Shown here piece by piece: positions 1-5,395 of a DNA stretch of 12,597 bases. The position numbers were made by a program, and so were the translations under genes. The notes beneath the pieces are model-generated. The model was not told where the DNA came from, did not search any database, and was given only the letters and a program-made list of their open reading frames with translations. How positions within the stretch are numbered: the first letter of the stretch is position 1; every line of letters starts with the position of its first letter. Source of the DNA: Bacillota bacterium (GTDB lineage Bacteria; Bacillota; Clostridia; Lachnospirales; Lachnospiraceae); assembly GCA_023450835.1 (NCBI GenBank), contig JAEXGM010000236.1:1-12597 (forward strand). The letters are read 5' to 3'.

Positions 1-63
1 AATATGGAGTTTTTGAAGTGCAAAGTGCGCCAGATTAAATTCAGCATCACCTTGCGTTATTCG
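1..63 (-). CDS. -1 frame C-terminal extension of the tail assembly chaperone (partial)
   Basis: This is the part of the -1 reading frame that follows the slippery heptamer at 63-69. It stays open to the window edge and reads, after the slip, R-I-T-Q and then GDAEFNLAHFALQKLHI. From memory of the family, the long form of PBSX-type chaperones continues past the short form with an A-H-x-x-L-x-K-L-H-type helix, and this matches that pattern. The role is known for other phages: the long form (lambda gpGT-like) binds the tape measure protein during tail assembly. The extension has no start codon or ribosome binding site of its own in this frame. The rest, and the expected tape measure gene, lie outside the window. 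The family match is by recognition and not by a search. Confidence 0.6.
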
Positions 64-458
64 TTTTTTGCTTCTTCAATATCCTCATTAATGTCCGTGT
101 CCAGTCCGCTTAAGGTCTGTACCTCAGAAGCGAGGGTAGCATATTCTCCCACTAAGAGCATGTTCTTTAAGACTTCCGTATCGCCAAGGCCATACTTTTC
201 CTGAAGTTTGGCATCATTTAAGTTGGGAAATACGACAGCGCTGGCGGTAAGAGCCTGTACATATTCTGTACGGTTGAAATTCTCCGCTCCTTTTTTATCT
301 TTTCTGGTATATTTTTTGATAAGAAATTCATTTTCTTTTTGGGTAATGGGGCGGATGATGAAAGGGATAACCTTTCCCTCTTCCATAAATCGATTGGATA
401 CTACTACTTCCTTATTCTCAACCTGTACGGGATTTAAAAATGCTTTTAATGAACTCAT
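57..458 (-). CDS. XkdN-like phage tail assembly chaperone (short form)
   Basis: The protein has 133 residues. Its N-terminus (SSLKAFLNPVQVENKEVVVS) and the following FIIRPITQKENEFL segment are typical of the XkdN-like tail assembly chaperone family of PBSX-type contractile tails. The protein helps load tube subunits on the tape measure and is not expected in the finished particle. The ATG at 456-458 was chosen because GGAG sits 6 nt before it. The longer frame starting at 482 has no Shine-Dalgarno sequence. The last codons (GCA AAA AAC GAA TAA) contain an A AAA AAC slippery site, so a fraction of ribosomes should shift into the -1 frame and make a longer product. It lies 131 bp after the tube gene on the same strand. 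Confidence 0.85.
   Translation of the reverse strand: MSSLKAFLNPVQVENKEVVVSNRFMEEGKVIPFIIRPITQKENEFLIKKYTRKDKKGAENFNRTEYVQALTASAVVFPNLNDAKLQEKYGLGDTEVLKNMLLVGEYATLASEVQTLSGLDTDINEDIEEAKNE
63..69 (-). other. Programmed -1 ribosomal frameshift site (A AAA AAC)
   Basis: Read on the minus strand, the codons AAA AAC are preceded by an A, which gives the in-phase heptamer A AAA AAC two codons before the stop of the chaperone gene. A GAGG element (83-86) lies 13 nt upstream, a distance similar to the stimulatory Shine-Dalgarno element of E. coli dnaX. The -1 frame is open and chaperone-like to the window edge. Frameshifting in tail chaperones is well established for many phages; that it occurs here is inferred. 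Confidence 0.65.
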
Positions 459-538
459 ATTTTTCTCCATTCTGCCATCCATGAGGCATATAATTTACTT
501 ATGTTTTTAAGCCAAACACTTCTTACTAACTCTTTCTC

Positions 539-568
539 ACAGGCTGCATAATTCCTGCTGCAGCCTGT
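539..568. repeat. Hairpin between tube and chaperone genes
   Basis: Two perfect 10-nt arms (ACAGGCTGCA at 539-548 and TGCAGCCTGT at 559-568) enclose a 10-nt loop. Neither side is followed by a run of T, so it is not a clean intrinsic terminator. It lies in the 131-bp gap between the highly needed tube gene and the chaperone, where it could protect the upstream mRNA end or reduce read-through. This role is inferred. Confidence 0.5.
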
Positions 569-589
569 ATATGAAAACAATATGGGCTA

Positions 590-1063
590 CTAAAAGCCTT
601 CCGGATTATTAAAATATTTCATATCGCTTATACTGTCAAAGGTAAAATCTGTGTCAACTGTAATAGGGTCATCAGATTGGTCATCAAGACTGGCAACCGG
701 TATAGTCTTTAACAGTACATTATTTAGTACCACTTCCTGACTGCCGACACTGGACTGATGGTCTTCATTAACCACTCTGATACTAATAGTCCCAAAATTT
801 CCATTGCTTAAATACCCTATTGCCAGTTTCAACATGTCGGAATTCATAAAATACATAGTCATACTGCCGGTTCCTTCCGCACCCACTATCTTGTGCTGGG
901 TCATGCGGTTACCAAGCATTTTTCTTGTCTGTACAGTTAAATCCAGCTGTGCCTTTAAGGTAGAAACCTCAAAGAGCGGCCTGGAATCACCATTAATTGT
1001 TATAAAAGCACTGCCTTCCTTTGCAGAAATTGTATCTGCTAATCTTAAATATGTACCTGCCAT
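590..1063 (-). CDS. Phage tail tube protein, XkdM-like
   Basis: The protein has 157 residues. Early SAKEGSAFITING and LFEVSTLKA segments are typical of the XkdM (DUF2001) family. These proteins stack into the rigid inner tube of contractile tails. The size agrees with the family. AAGGAGGAG lies just before the ATG, and the gene starts 14 bp after the sheath stop, so it is translated from the same message. The sheath-tube-chaperone order is the one found in PBSX and diffocin-type particles. Confidence 0.85.
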   Translation of the reverse strand: MAGTYLRLADTISAKEGSAFITINGDSRPLFEVSTLKAQLDLTVQTRKMLGNRMTQHKIVGAEGTGSMTMYFMNSDMLKLAIGYLSNGNFGTISIRVVNEDHQSSVGSQEVVLNNVLLKTIPVASLDDQSDDPITVDTDFTFDSISDMKYFNNPEGF

Positions 1064-1077
1064 GATTCTTCTCCTCC

Positions 1078-2121
1078 TTATGATAAGCTTACGGTCATAT
1101 ACATCTTCTCGATGCTGTCGACCGGCTGGATATAACAGTTAATTACAACGGCATCGGAATCGGAACCTTCTTTTACTTCCACATCTTCCGTTTTGAAGTT
1201 CTTGATAGCAGAAAGCTCCTCAAGTCTTCCAAAATACTGAATTAATGTGGCACGCAGAAGAGATCTTCCGTCATTGTTATTATTCATGGTGCCTACGTAA
1301 TTGGATTCGAAAATCTCTGTAATATCATTATTGATACCGTTCAATGTGCGGATAACACGGTTCTTGGTAAATGCCTTTCCCTTATCTGTTGTCAGAGTAG
1401 TAAGGGAGTTAATATCGTAGACTGCCGTTACATTCTGCACGGTATCCACTTTAAAGATGAATTTTCCGGCTGTAATAGCACTTTCCATCTCCGCTTTTGT
1501 CATACGGGGTACCACATCAATGGCACCGGTGTATTTCTTACCGGTATTGGACTGGCTGATCTTTGCGCCTGCTGTGGCACCTGCTACCCAGGCGGTGGTT
1601 TTAGCCGGAGTCAGAACAGTTTGATCGGATAACTTCACGCCATGGGCAACATTGATGATGTTTTCTGAGTTTCCTGCGAAGTTAGCAAGCACTGCCTGAA
1701 TTCCTTTGCCCTCGCTGGTTACTACTGCTGTTACCCAGGCTGCAATGGAAGTCTTAATTGCGTCATAACCTTCTCCGTCATAGGGGTAAACAAGCACGTC
1801 AAAATCCATGGTCTTAGCTGCTGTTAGTGCTTCCTCCACCTCAGTGCCGGTATGGGCGGTTCCAAGGTTGTACACCTTCACGGTACTTGCTCCTTTTAAG
1901 GCTTCTCCTGCTAAGAAACTGTCCTGACTTGTGATTCCGTCAGGGTAATCATTGTCTGTTGCTGTTACGGTATAGACTTCTCCCTTTGTACCTTTACTTA
2001 GTTCCTGTAATAACAGAACAGTACCTCTGTCCCCCGGTGTAATGGATAAAGGCGCATTGGTTAAAAAGTTAATATACGCACCAGGTAATATTTTATTTTG
2101 GTTATTCCATGTTCCTGCCAT
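1078..2121 (-). CDS. Contractile tail sheath protein, XkdK-like
   Basis: The protein has 347 residues. The start (MAGTWNNQNKILPGAYINF, then SITPGDRGTVLL) and the C-terminal segment ending IEKMYMTVSLS are typical of the tail sheath family. The late domain (YFGRLEELSAIKNF to VNCYIQPVDSIEKMYM region) corresponds to the conserved inner sheath domain that contacts the tube. It is shorter than PBSX XkdK and closer to the compact sheaths of clostridial tails. AAGGAGG lies before the ATG, inside the end of the upstream gene, whose TAA is separated from this ATG by one base. Translation of the two genes is therefore probably coupled. Function is contraction of the tail to drive the tube through the target envelope. 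Confidence 0.9.
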   Translation of the reverse strand: MAGTWNNQNKILPGAYINFLTNAPLSITPGDRGTVLLLQELSKGTKGEVYTVTATDNDYPDGITSQDSFLAGEALKGASTVKVYNLGTAHTGTEVEEALTAAKTMDFDVLVYPYDGEGYDAIKTSIAAWVTAVVTSEGKGIQAVLANFAGNSENIINVAHGVKLSDQTVLTPAKTTAWVAGATAGAKISQSNTGKKYTGAIDVVPRMTKAEMESAITAGKFIFKVDTVQNVTAVYDINSLTTLTTDKGKAFTKNRVIRTLNGINNDITEIFESNYVGTMNNNNDGRSLLRATLIQYFGRLEELSAIKNFKTEDVEVKEGSDSDAVVINCYIQPVDSIEKMYMTVSLS

Positions 2122-2122
2122 G

Positions 2123-2533
2123 TTAATCCTCCTTTATATTGGTTGATAATTCTTTTTGTTCCATCTTTAAATCTGCAACTTCCTCTGTAACCGTATATTG
2201 TGTTTCAAAGGTAAAATGCAGTATATTCTGGGCCGTAGCGGATTTCTTTCCCTTAAGCCGATAGCCTGAGAGCTGGAAATCTTTTAGCAACGCCATTCCT
2301 TTTTGGTAGCAGTCATTATTTGCCTGTCCGGTTAGGTCACTGTAATAGGAAACGTCAAAGGACAATAGATAACCCTTTCTTCCTCCCAGCCCTCTTCCCT
2401 CTGCCACACTTATTGTACTGATTAAAAAAGCAGGCTTCTGGTAATTCTCAGGCAAATCCTCCTCATACACCATAACTTCCGGGAATAGCTCTGCAAGTTT
2501 TGCTTTTATAGCATTCTTTAAATCTTCGCCCAT
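2123..2533 (-). CDS. Tail terminator-like protein (XkdJ/DUF6838-type)
   Basis: The protein has 136 residues. The opening MGEDLKNAIKAKLAELFPEV, then VYEEDLPENYQKPAFLI, a GGRKGYLLSFDVSYYSD strand region and a late FTFETQYTV segment resemble the small tail-terminator/tail-completion proteins that precede the sheath gene in clostridial contractile phages. The expected role is to cap the head-proximal end of the tube. The ATG at 2531-2533 is chosen because AAGGAGG lies 6-7 nt upstream. The longer frame (to 2629) would overlap the previous gene and begins with a basic segment unlike the family. The assignment is by pattern and gene order. Confidence 0.7.
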   Translation of the reverse strand: MGEDLKNAIKAKLAELFPEVMVYEEDLPENYQKPAFLISTISVAEGRGLGGRKGYLLSFDVSYYSDLTGQANNDCYQKGMALLKDFQLSGYRLKGKKSATAQNILHFTFETQYTVTEEVADLKMEQKELSTNIKED

Positions 2534-2560
2534 GACTGCCCTCCTTCTTTTCTTATTTTC

Positions 2561-2587
2561 AGGAGCTGCTCTAACGAAACAGCTCCT
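2561..2587. repeat. Hairpin over the stop codon of the GP20-like gene
   Basis: Perfect 8-nt arms (AGGAGCTG 2561-2568, CAGCTCCT 2580-2587) flank an 11-nt loop that includes the TAG at 2571-2573. On the minus strand it is followed by GAAAATAAG and then by the AAGGAGG of the next gene, so it lacks the U-tract of a terminator. A role in mRNA processing or in setting expression between the first and second gene is possible. Confidence 0.4.
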
Positions 2588-3023
2588 GATAGGCTTTTTG
2601 TACTCTCTGTACTTCTTCCTCTGCCCCAAGAAGTTTTCCCTCAGGGGTGAGCGTCAGCCTTTTCTTGTCCATTTTTTCAAAAATAAGCTCTGCATATTTA
2701 TAAGAAGAAAGCATTTCTGATAACAACGAATATATGAATAATTCTTTATACCTCTCCTCTTCTTTCTTCTTATCCTGTCCTGCCTGCCATAATAGCTTCA
2801 GCATTTCTTCCTTTAACTTCTGATTGATAAGACTACCACCTCTCATTTTATCAACTTGTGATTTCTGGTGCATAACCTGCCATTCCAGCTCTTTTTTCTT
2901 TTGGTTAATCTCATCAAATCTGATTTTCGGAATAAAAGCATTCTGTTCTGCTTTGCATAATGCCAATACTTTTATTGCAAGTTCTTCTGTTAGGCCTAAT
3001 TGCATCAATTGCTTTTTTTTCAT
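2571..3023 (-). CDS. Phage GP20/scaffold-like protein, first gene of the tail operon
   Basis: The protein has 150 residues, is highly charged and mostly helical or coiled-coil. It opens with a KKKQLMQLGLTEELAIKVL segment, then FIPKIRFDEINQKKKELE, and ends with LTLTPEGKLLGAEEEVQ...YQELF. The order LGLTEE, (F/Y)IPKxRFDE(V/I)N and a C-terminal L.PEGKL.G segment is how I recognise the phage minor structural protein GP20 (scaffold) family. In phages such proteins guide capsid assembly, yet no capsid gene is seen here. It may have another role in this locus, or the resemblance may only reflect shared coiled-coil features. GAGAGGG lies about 7 nt before the ATG. Expression is predicted from the leftward promoter at 3276-3304. 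Confidence 0.55.
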   Translation of the reverse strand: MKKKQLMQLGLTEELAIKVLALCKAEQNAFIPKIRFDEINQKKKELEWQVMHQKSQVDKMRGGSLINQKLKEEMLKLLWQAGQDKKKEEERYKELFIYSLLSEMLSSYKYAELIFEKMDKKRLTLTPEGKLLGAEEEVQRVQKAYQELFR

Positions 3024-3114
3024 AAAATGACCCTCTCAAATACATTTTTTCACATGGTTTAGTCCAAGGTAATCGATATTTTCTTTTATGTCTGAATATC
3101 TTAAAAGACGATTT

Positions 3115-3134
3115 ATTCTAACGTAATACGTAAG
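3115..3134 (-). promoter_or_regulatory. Operator 1 with possible second leftward -10
   Basis: CTAACGTAATACGTAAG at 3118-3134 matches the palindrome CTTACGTANTACGTAAG with one difference. Immediately on its left, TAGAAT (minus strand, 3115-3120) could be a -10 element, but no good -35 is placed correctly, so this may be a roadblock operator only. Confidence 0.5.
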
Positions 3135-3255
3135 TACAGGATAAAGTAATCCTTTTAACAGCCGCACTCTTCTGTCCTATTGCTAAAGTAATGAATTCTA
3201 TAATGCTTATCCAAATAAACTCCATTTTTTATGAGAACAGCTTCGGAATTGGTTC

Positions 3256-3272
3256 CTTACTTATTACGTAAG
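3256..3272. promoter_or_regulatory. Operator 2 at the leftward transcription start
   Basis: CTTACTTATTACGTAAG has one difference from the consensus palindrome CTTACGTANTACGTAAG. It covers the expected start site (about 3269) of the promoter at 3276-3304, so a bound repressor would block transcription initiation. Confidence 0.7.
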
Positions 3273-3275
3273 TTA

Positions 3276-3304
3276 ATAATAACACCTGTTTTTGTCATTG
3301 TCAA
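3276..3304 (-). promoter_or_regulatory. Leftward promoter of the tail operon
   Basis: On the minus strand a perfect TTGACA -35 (3299-3304) is followed after 17 bp by TATTAT (3276-3281). Operator 3 overlaps the -35 and operator 2 covers the start site. The message would have a leader of about 245 nt before the first tail gene. Confidence 0.7.
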
Positions 3305-3319
3305 TACGTATTACGTAAG
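3303..3319. promoter_or_regulatory. Operator 3 overlapping the leftward -35
   Basis: AATACGTATTACGTAAG differs from the consensus palindrome at two outer bases. It overlaps the last two bases of the -35 of the leftward promoter and lies between the two divergent promoters. Confidence 0.7.
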
Positions 3320-3343
3320 TTTTTTAAAAATATTTTATATTTT

Positions 3344-3360
3344 ATTGCTTAACACGTAAG
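3344..3360. promoter_or_regulatory. Operator 4, weak copy on the repressor's own promoter
   Basis: ATTGCTTAACACGTAAG keeps the right half (ACGTAAG) perfectly and has four differences in the rest of the palindrome. It covers the -35 and much of the spacer of the repressor promoter. A weaker site here would let the repressor limit its own synthesis only when abundant. Confidence 0.5.
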
Positions 3361-3373
3361 ATTATGTTATAAT
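3345..3373 (+). promoter_or_regulatory. Promoter of the repressor operon
   Basis: TATAAT at 3368-3373 has an upstream TG (3365-3366), making an extended -10. A poor -35 (TTGCTT, 3345-3350) is 17 bp upstream. Transcription would start near 3380, ahead of the repressor ATG at 3427. Confidence 0.65.
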
Positions 3374-3426
3374 AAGCTTATGAAAACATCAGATAAGTCG
3401 TACAAACTATGGACAGGAGTGAGTTT

Positions 3427-3750
3427 ATGTCTAATTTGCAGGAAAGAATAAAAGAAAGAAGGTCGAGCTTGGGATTGACTTTGCTGGAAGTGGCGGATCA
3501 GTTAGGGATTAAGGAAGCCACTATGCAGCGCTATGAGAGCGGAGAGATTAAGAATATCAAGCATGAAACAGTAGTCAATTTGGCAAAGATATTCCATTGC
3601 TCACCATCTTATCTTATGGGGTGGGAGGACAATATCGTTCCGACCGTCGCGGCCCATAAAGAAGACAATGAACATTGGACGGAAGAGGAACTTCACAAGA
3701 TTGAAGAATATAAGAAGCTGCTTCTGGCAGCAAGGGCAGGAAAGCAGTAA
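3427..3750 (+). CDS. XRE-family cI-like repressor of the tail locus
   Basis: The protein has 107 residues. An N-terminal helix-turn-helix spans about residues 1-62 (LGLTLLEVADQLGIKEATMQRYESG and the CSPSYLMGWED tail common in phage repressors). A short charged helical C-terminus follows. There is no S24/LexA autocleavage domain, so induction would need an outside protease, which fits the ImmA-like gene 18 bp downstream. AGGAG lies 7 nt before the ATG at 3427; the upstream in-frame ATG at 3409 has no such signal. The four palindromes in the divergent control region are the likely binding sites, giving repression of the tail operon and self-control. Binding is inferred from position. Confidence 0.85.
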   Translation: MSNLQERIKERRSSLGLTLLEVADQLGIKEATMQRYESGEIKNIKHETVVNLAKIFHCSPSYLMGWEDNIVPTVAAHKEDNEHWTEEELHKIEEYKKLLLAARAGKQ

Positions 3751-3768
3751 CAGTAAGGGGAGATGTGA

Positions 3769-4230
3769 ATGACATACGAAGATTTACAGACGAAATATGA
3801 TTATCTGTATATAAAAGAAATGAATCTTTATGAGGTAGAAGGTCTAAAGGGTCTATATGTTGACGGCTGCATTGCTATAGACAAGAACCTCAGCACTGTT
3901 GAAAAGAGCTGTGTCCTGGCCGAGGAGATAGGGCATCATCTTACCACGGCAGGTGATATTCTTGACCAGACCAAAACTGCCAACAGAAAACAGGAATACC
4001 GCGCACGTCTTGCCGCTTATGATATTCAAATAGGCTTAGAGGGCATCATCTGTTCCTATGAAGCCGGCTGCAATAACCTTTATACGATGGCAGAGTATCT
4101 GGAGGTAACCGAAGATTATCTTCAGGAAGCGCTTAGTGCTTATGAAAGTAAATATGGCGTGTATGTTGCCTGCAGAAACTATATCATATATTTTTCACCC
4201 TGCCTTGGAGTCTTAAAATGCTTTGAATAA
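3769..4230 (+). CDS. ImmA/IrrE-type metallopeptidase (variant active site)
   Basis: The protein has 153 residues and resembles the ImmA/IrrE family: a zincin-like segment VLAEEIGHHLTTAGDILDQ (about residues 49-67), then NRKQEYRARLAAYD, and the C-terminal YGVYVACRNYIIYFSPCLG tail seen in clostridial prophage members. The canonical HExxH is here EEIGH (residues 52-56): the first zinc-binding His is Glu, while the Glu and second His positions are kept. I recall this variant from related clostridial proteins, so it may be normal for the subfamily. In ICEBs1 and some phages ImmA cleaves the paired repressor after DNA damage, and the same role is inferred here from gene order. AGGGGAG lies before the ATG. 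Confidence 0.8.
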   Translation: MTYEDLQTKYDYLYIKEMNLYEVEGLKGLYVDGCIAIDKNLSTVEKSCVLAEEIGHHLTTAGDILDQTKTANRKQEYRARLAAYDIQIGLEGIICSYEAGCNNLYTMAEYLEVTEDYLQEALSAYESKYGVYVACRNYIIYFSPCLGVLKCFE

Positions 4231-4245
4231 GAAGGGAGCCCAGGT

Positions 4246-4533
4246 ATGACCAAGAGAGATATTAAGTTTTTACTGACGGATCTAGAAGTACTGCATTCCA
4301 AAAAGATAACGGAAGAAGAAGCCGCCCTTAAGGACTCACAGACTATATACCACGAAAAAAATGAAGTTTATGAATGGGAAGAGTCTGCACTCACCCATGA
4401 AGATATCGTAGAAGCATTGTTGGCAAAACAGACTGAGTCTCTTCAGTCTATCAGAAATATTTGTGCTTTTTTTGCTACGGTGTTAGGTATATCCCTGCTT
4501 TTGGGCTTTTTCCTGTTAATGAATATCCTTTAA
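4246..4533 (+). CDS. Small tail-anchored membrane protein, function unknown
   Basis: The protein has 95 residues. A charged, mainly acidic and helical N-terminal part (residues 1-70) is followed by one hydrophobic segment (about 71-93) at the extreme C-terminus, so it should be anchored in the membrane with its N-terminus in the cytoplasm. I do not recognise a family. It starts 15 bp after the ImmA-like stop with GAAGGGAG upstream of the ATG, and is almost certainly cotranscribed with repressor and ImmA. It would therefore be made in the uninduced state. Self-protection, superinfection exclusion or signalling to ImmA are possible, with no direct evidence for any. Confidence 0.7.
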   Translation: MTKRDIKFLLTDLEVLHSKKITEEEAALKDSQTIYHEKNEVYEWEESALTHEDIVEALLAKQTESLQSIRNICAFFATVLGISLLLGFFLLMNIL

Positions 4534-4673
4534 TTCCTGCCTATTAATATAATATTATAGTGTAGTTGCCGGCAGCTTAAAGAATCTTTGACAGCACATA
4601 GAAAAGCCGGATATTTTCTAAAAACAACAAAAAAATCTTACTCCTTCTGATAATATCCCCACAAATAATAATT

Positions 4674-4728
4674 GCCGATTCTATATGCAATCAAAACAAT
4701 AGTTTCAATATCTGCATATAAAATCGGC
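4674..4728. terminator. Long inverted repeat between convergent genes, possible two-way terminator
   Basis: Arms GCCGATTCTATATGCA (4674-4689) and TGCATATAAAATCGGC (4713-4728) pair with one mismatch around a 23-nt loop. It sits 5 bp from the stop of the leftward acetyltransferase and 140 bp after the rightward membrane protein gene. Both outer flanks are T-rich only in part (TTATTC and, on the other strand, AATTATTATTT). It may end transcription from both sides, but it could also be a small mobile or repetitive element. The rest of 4534-4733 shows no gene. Confidence 0.5.
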
Positions 4729-4733
4729 TTATT

Positions 4734-5297
4734 CTACTGTATAAGTTCTTTCCAATCGTCCCTTACTATCCCATAACAGGCCAAATCACAAATTCCGGTA
4801 TTATTCTTGCCACCCTGGCGCCTGATACCCTCAAAAGTAAAACCACACTTTTCCATAACTTTTCCGGAAGCCGGATTCCTGGTATCATGGCGGGCTTCCA
4901 AGCGGCCTGCTTCCACCTCTGCAAAAAAGTAATTTCTTATTGCCGTGAGAGCTTCCGTCATAATGCCCTGTCCCCAGAAAGCCTTCCCAATGCAGTAACC
5001 AACTTCGGCGGCATTGATATGCTCAAATATATGAACCGCACCGATGCTTCCGATGGCTTCCCCCAGACTTTTAAGTTCGATGCACCATTGGTAGGTCGCA
5101 GGAGCTTTTGCCTCCTCTTCCCACAGCACAAGGAGTGCTCTGGTGGCCCTGGCACTTACATGGGGCGGCCAGGTCAGATATTTTACTACTTCCGCATCAC
5201 TTGCCCAGTTCTTATACATACATTCTGCATCTGACACCCGGAAAGGTCTGAGCAGCAGCCGGTTTGTTTCCAATACCTTTGTACCAATCAGTTTCAT
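4734..5297 (-). CDS. GNAT acetyltransferase, RimJ/RimL type
   Basis: The protein has 187 residues. LETNRLLLRPFRVSDAECMYKNW at the N-terminus, IGKAFWGQGIMTEAL (acetyl-CoA binding motif A) and NPASGKVMEKCGFTFEG (motif B) mark it as an Acetyltransf_3 member. These enzymes move an acetyl group from acetyl-CoA to a protein N-terminus, an amine or an antibiotic; the substrate here cannot be told. The ATG at 5295-5297 is preceded by GGAGG at 5 nt, while the longer frame from 5333 adds residues without such a signal. It follows the fucosidase gene by 98 bp, and a TATAAT at 5320-5325 suggests its own promoter. Confidence 0.85.
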   Translation of the reverse strand: MKLIGTKVLETNRLLLRPFRVSDAECMYKNWASDAEVVKYLTWPPHVSARATRALLVLWEEEAKAPATYQWCIELKSLGEAIGSIGAVHIFEHINAAEVGYCIGKAFWGQGIMTEALTAIRNYFFAEVEAGRLEARHDTRNPASGKVMEKCGFTFEGIRRQGGKNNTGICDLACYGIVRDDWKELIQ

Positions 5298-5319
5298 CTT
5301 TACCTCCGCAATATATCCT

Positions 5320-5325
5320 ATTATA
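5320..5325 (-). promoter_or_regulatory. Possible -10 of the acetyltransferase gene
   Basis: TATAAT on the minus strand lies about 15 nt upstream of the GGAGG of the gene. No good -35 is seen at 16-18 bp; TTTCCA at 19 bp is the nearest candidate. Confidence 0.35.
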
Positions 5326-5395
5326 TACTGCAAAACCGTCCGATTGGAAAGTGCTAATTATACGGTCTTGTAACGCCCATTATATTCCAATTCCA

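Larger units (their letters stand above)
3024..3426. other. Divergent control region of the tail locus
   Basis: This 403-bp gene-free stretch separates the leftward tail operon from the rightward repressor operon. It holds four copies of a 17-bp palindrome, a leftward promoter, the repressor promoter and a leader of about 245 nt before the first tail gene. Short open frames exist in the leader, including an 18-codon TTG frame with GGAG 5 nt upstream near 3217, but none is convincing as a gene. Confidence 0.7.

Noticed and set aside
1..50. A separate gene starting at ATG 45-47 on the minus strand in the chaperone's zero frame
   Set aside because: The frame shows no family resemblance and no spaced ribosome binding site, whereas the -1 frame looks like a chaperone extension.
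459..482. Longer start of the chaperone gene
   Set aside because: No Shine-Dalgarno sequence precedes 482, while the ATG at 458 has GGAG 6 nt upstream and gives the family-typical N-terminus.
2534..2629. N-terminal extension of the tail terminator gene
   Set aside because: It would overlap the preceding gene, is unusually basic and lacks a ribosome binding site, whereas the internal ATG has AAGGAGG.
5343..5391. Inverted repeat ATTGGAA/TTCCAAT downstream of the fucosidase
   Set aside because: The 7-bp AT-rich arms enclose a 35-nt loop with no U-tract, so it is likely chance.
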